Origin: Crocosphaera sp.
GTDB lineage: Bacteria > Cyanobacteriota > Cyanobacteriia > Cyanobacteriales > Microcystaceae
DNA: 33,642 nt
Reading direction: 5' to 3'
Assembly (NCBI GenBank): GCA_030065205.1
Contig: JASJDN010000065.1
Location: forward strand, 1-33,642
The position numbers and the translations under genes are program-made. Below, piece by piece: positions 33,321 through 33,642 of this stretch (position 1 is the stretch's first letter; every line of letters starts with the position of its first letter). Below the pieces are notes generated by a model. The model worked only from the letters and a program-made list of their open reading frames with translations, ran no database searches and was not told the DNA's origin.

Positions 33321-33642
33321 GCTATAGCGTTTTTACTGTTATCCGTTGCCTAGGTTAACTTAACTGATAGCTAACAGCTTGTCTAACAGCCGAGCCATAT
33401 TACCCGTTATTTTGACTCTCACTGTAACAAATTGTTCCAATCAGAGTTGGGAGTTCGGAGTCACAAACCCGCCGTTAATTGCTCAGGCAATATAACGGGG
33501 GCTTGATTAAAAGCCCGTGATGTGACCAGTTCCCTAGAAATTCTAGGAGCCGTTATCTAGTTCAAGACACCTCTAGGTGCGTGCCAGCTTAGGGCAACTG
33601 TCGTCTAATTTTAAACATCTTTAAACGGGTTAAGGAAGTGAG
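33321..33642. other. Hairpin-rich region at the right edge
   Basis: 322 bp with no supported ORF. From 33472 onward there is a chain of stems: CCGTTA-ATTGC / GCAAT-A-TAACGG (33472-33498), GGGCTT/AAGCCC (33499-33516, directly stacked), CCTAG/CTAGG (33533-33547), CACC/GGTG (33568-33579) and TGCC/GGCA (33582-33596). Such a string suggests a structured RNA or leader running off the window, or an extended 5' leader of the omp85 gene. I recognise no known RNA family. The left part probably contains the omp85 promoter. Confidence 0.4.

Noticed and set aside
33472..33600. tRNA, tmRNA or RNase P RNA
   Set aside because: The stems do not form a cloverleaf, and the conserved tmRNA and rnpB sequences are absent.

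Overview
The window is chromosomal DNA from a cyanobacterium. The evidence is a CcmO-type carboxysome shell protein, sulfolipid synthase (SqdX), cytochrome c6 (PetJ), a CP43/IsiA-like chlorophyll-protein fragment, a Toc75-like Omp85 protein, cyanobacterial families of unknown function (DUF3038/DUF4335), and a dense scatter of the HIP1 octamer GCGATCGC (at least 15 by eye, against less than one expected). The AT-rich composition and gene content suggest a unicellular Cyanothece/Crocosphaera-like lineage; that is inference.

Layout: 1-5120 holds ccmO, a YHS-domain lipoprotein, mutS2 (minus strand, with a low-complexity insertion in its ATPase domain), a MITE-like repeat and a coiled-coil protein. 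5189-7957 holds a small membrane protein, a short ribbon-helix-helix gene (5702-5881) and the DUF3038-DUF4335 pair. 8080-10816 is an accessory island: a Uma2-type nuclease followed by a methyltransferase resembling the DNA-phosphorothioation-associated family, with a duplicated flanking domain. 11051-13305 holds petJ and sqdX, separated by a ~630 bp cassette with a helix-turn-helix gene flanked by an exact 15-bp direct repeat. 13424-17478 holds a cyclic-nucleotide-binding-domain protein, two small unknowns, an NAD(P)-binding protein and mtnA.

17986-22103 is a plus-strand run: unknown protein, methyltransferase, efp, accB, ilvC and a coiled-coil membrane protein, ending in a clear hairpin. 22206-25109 is a Ski2-like helicase, divergent from a group-2-like sigma factor (25442) that is followed by an alpha/beta hydrolase. 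27266-28757 (minus) holds a Cys-rich membrane protein, a second alpha/beta hydrolase and a truncated IsiA/CP43-like reading frame. 29089-29865 is a heme-oxygenase-fold metal protein. 29926-33320 (minus) is an omp85-lpxC unit for the outer membrane.

Most genes are housekeeping: translation (EF-P), fatty-acid and branched amino-acid synthesis, lipid A and outer-membrane assembly, sulfolipid, electron transport and methionine salvage. The least explained parts are the HTH cassette, the duplicated-domain methyltransferase, the truncated chlorophyll protein, the repeat inside mutS2, and hairpin-rich segments at both ends of the window. I saw no rRNA, tRNA, CRISPR array or recognisable transposase.
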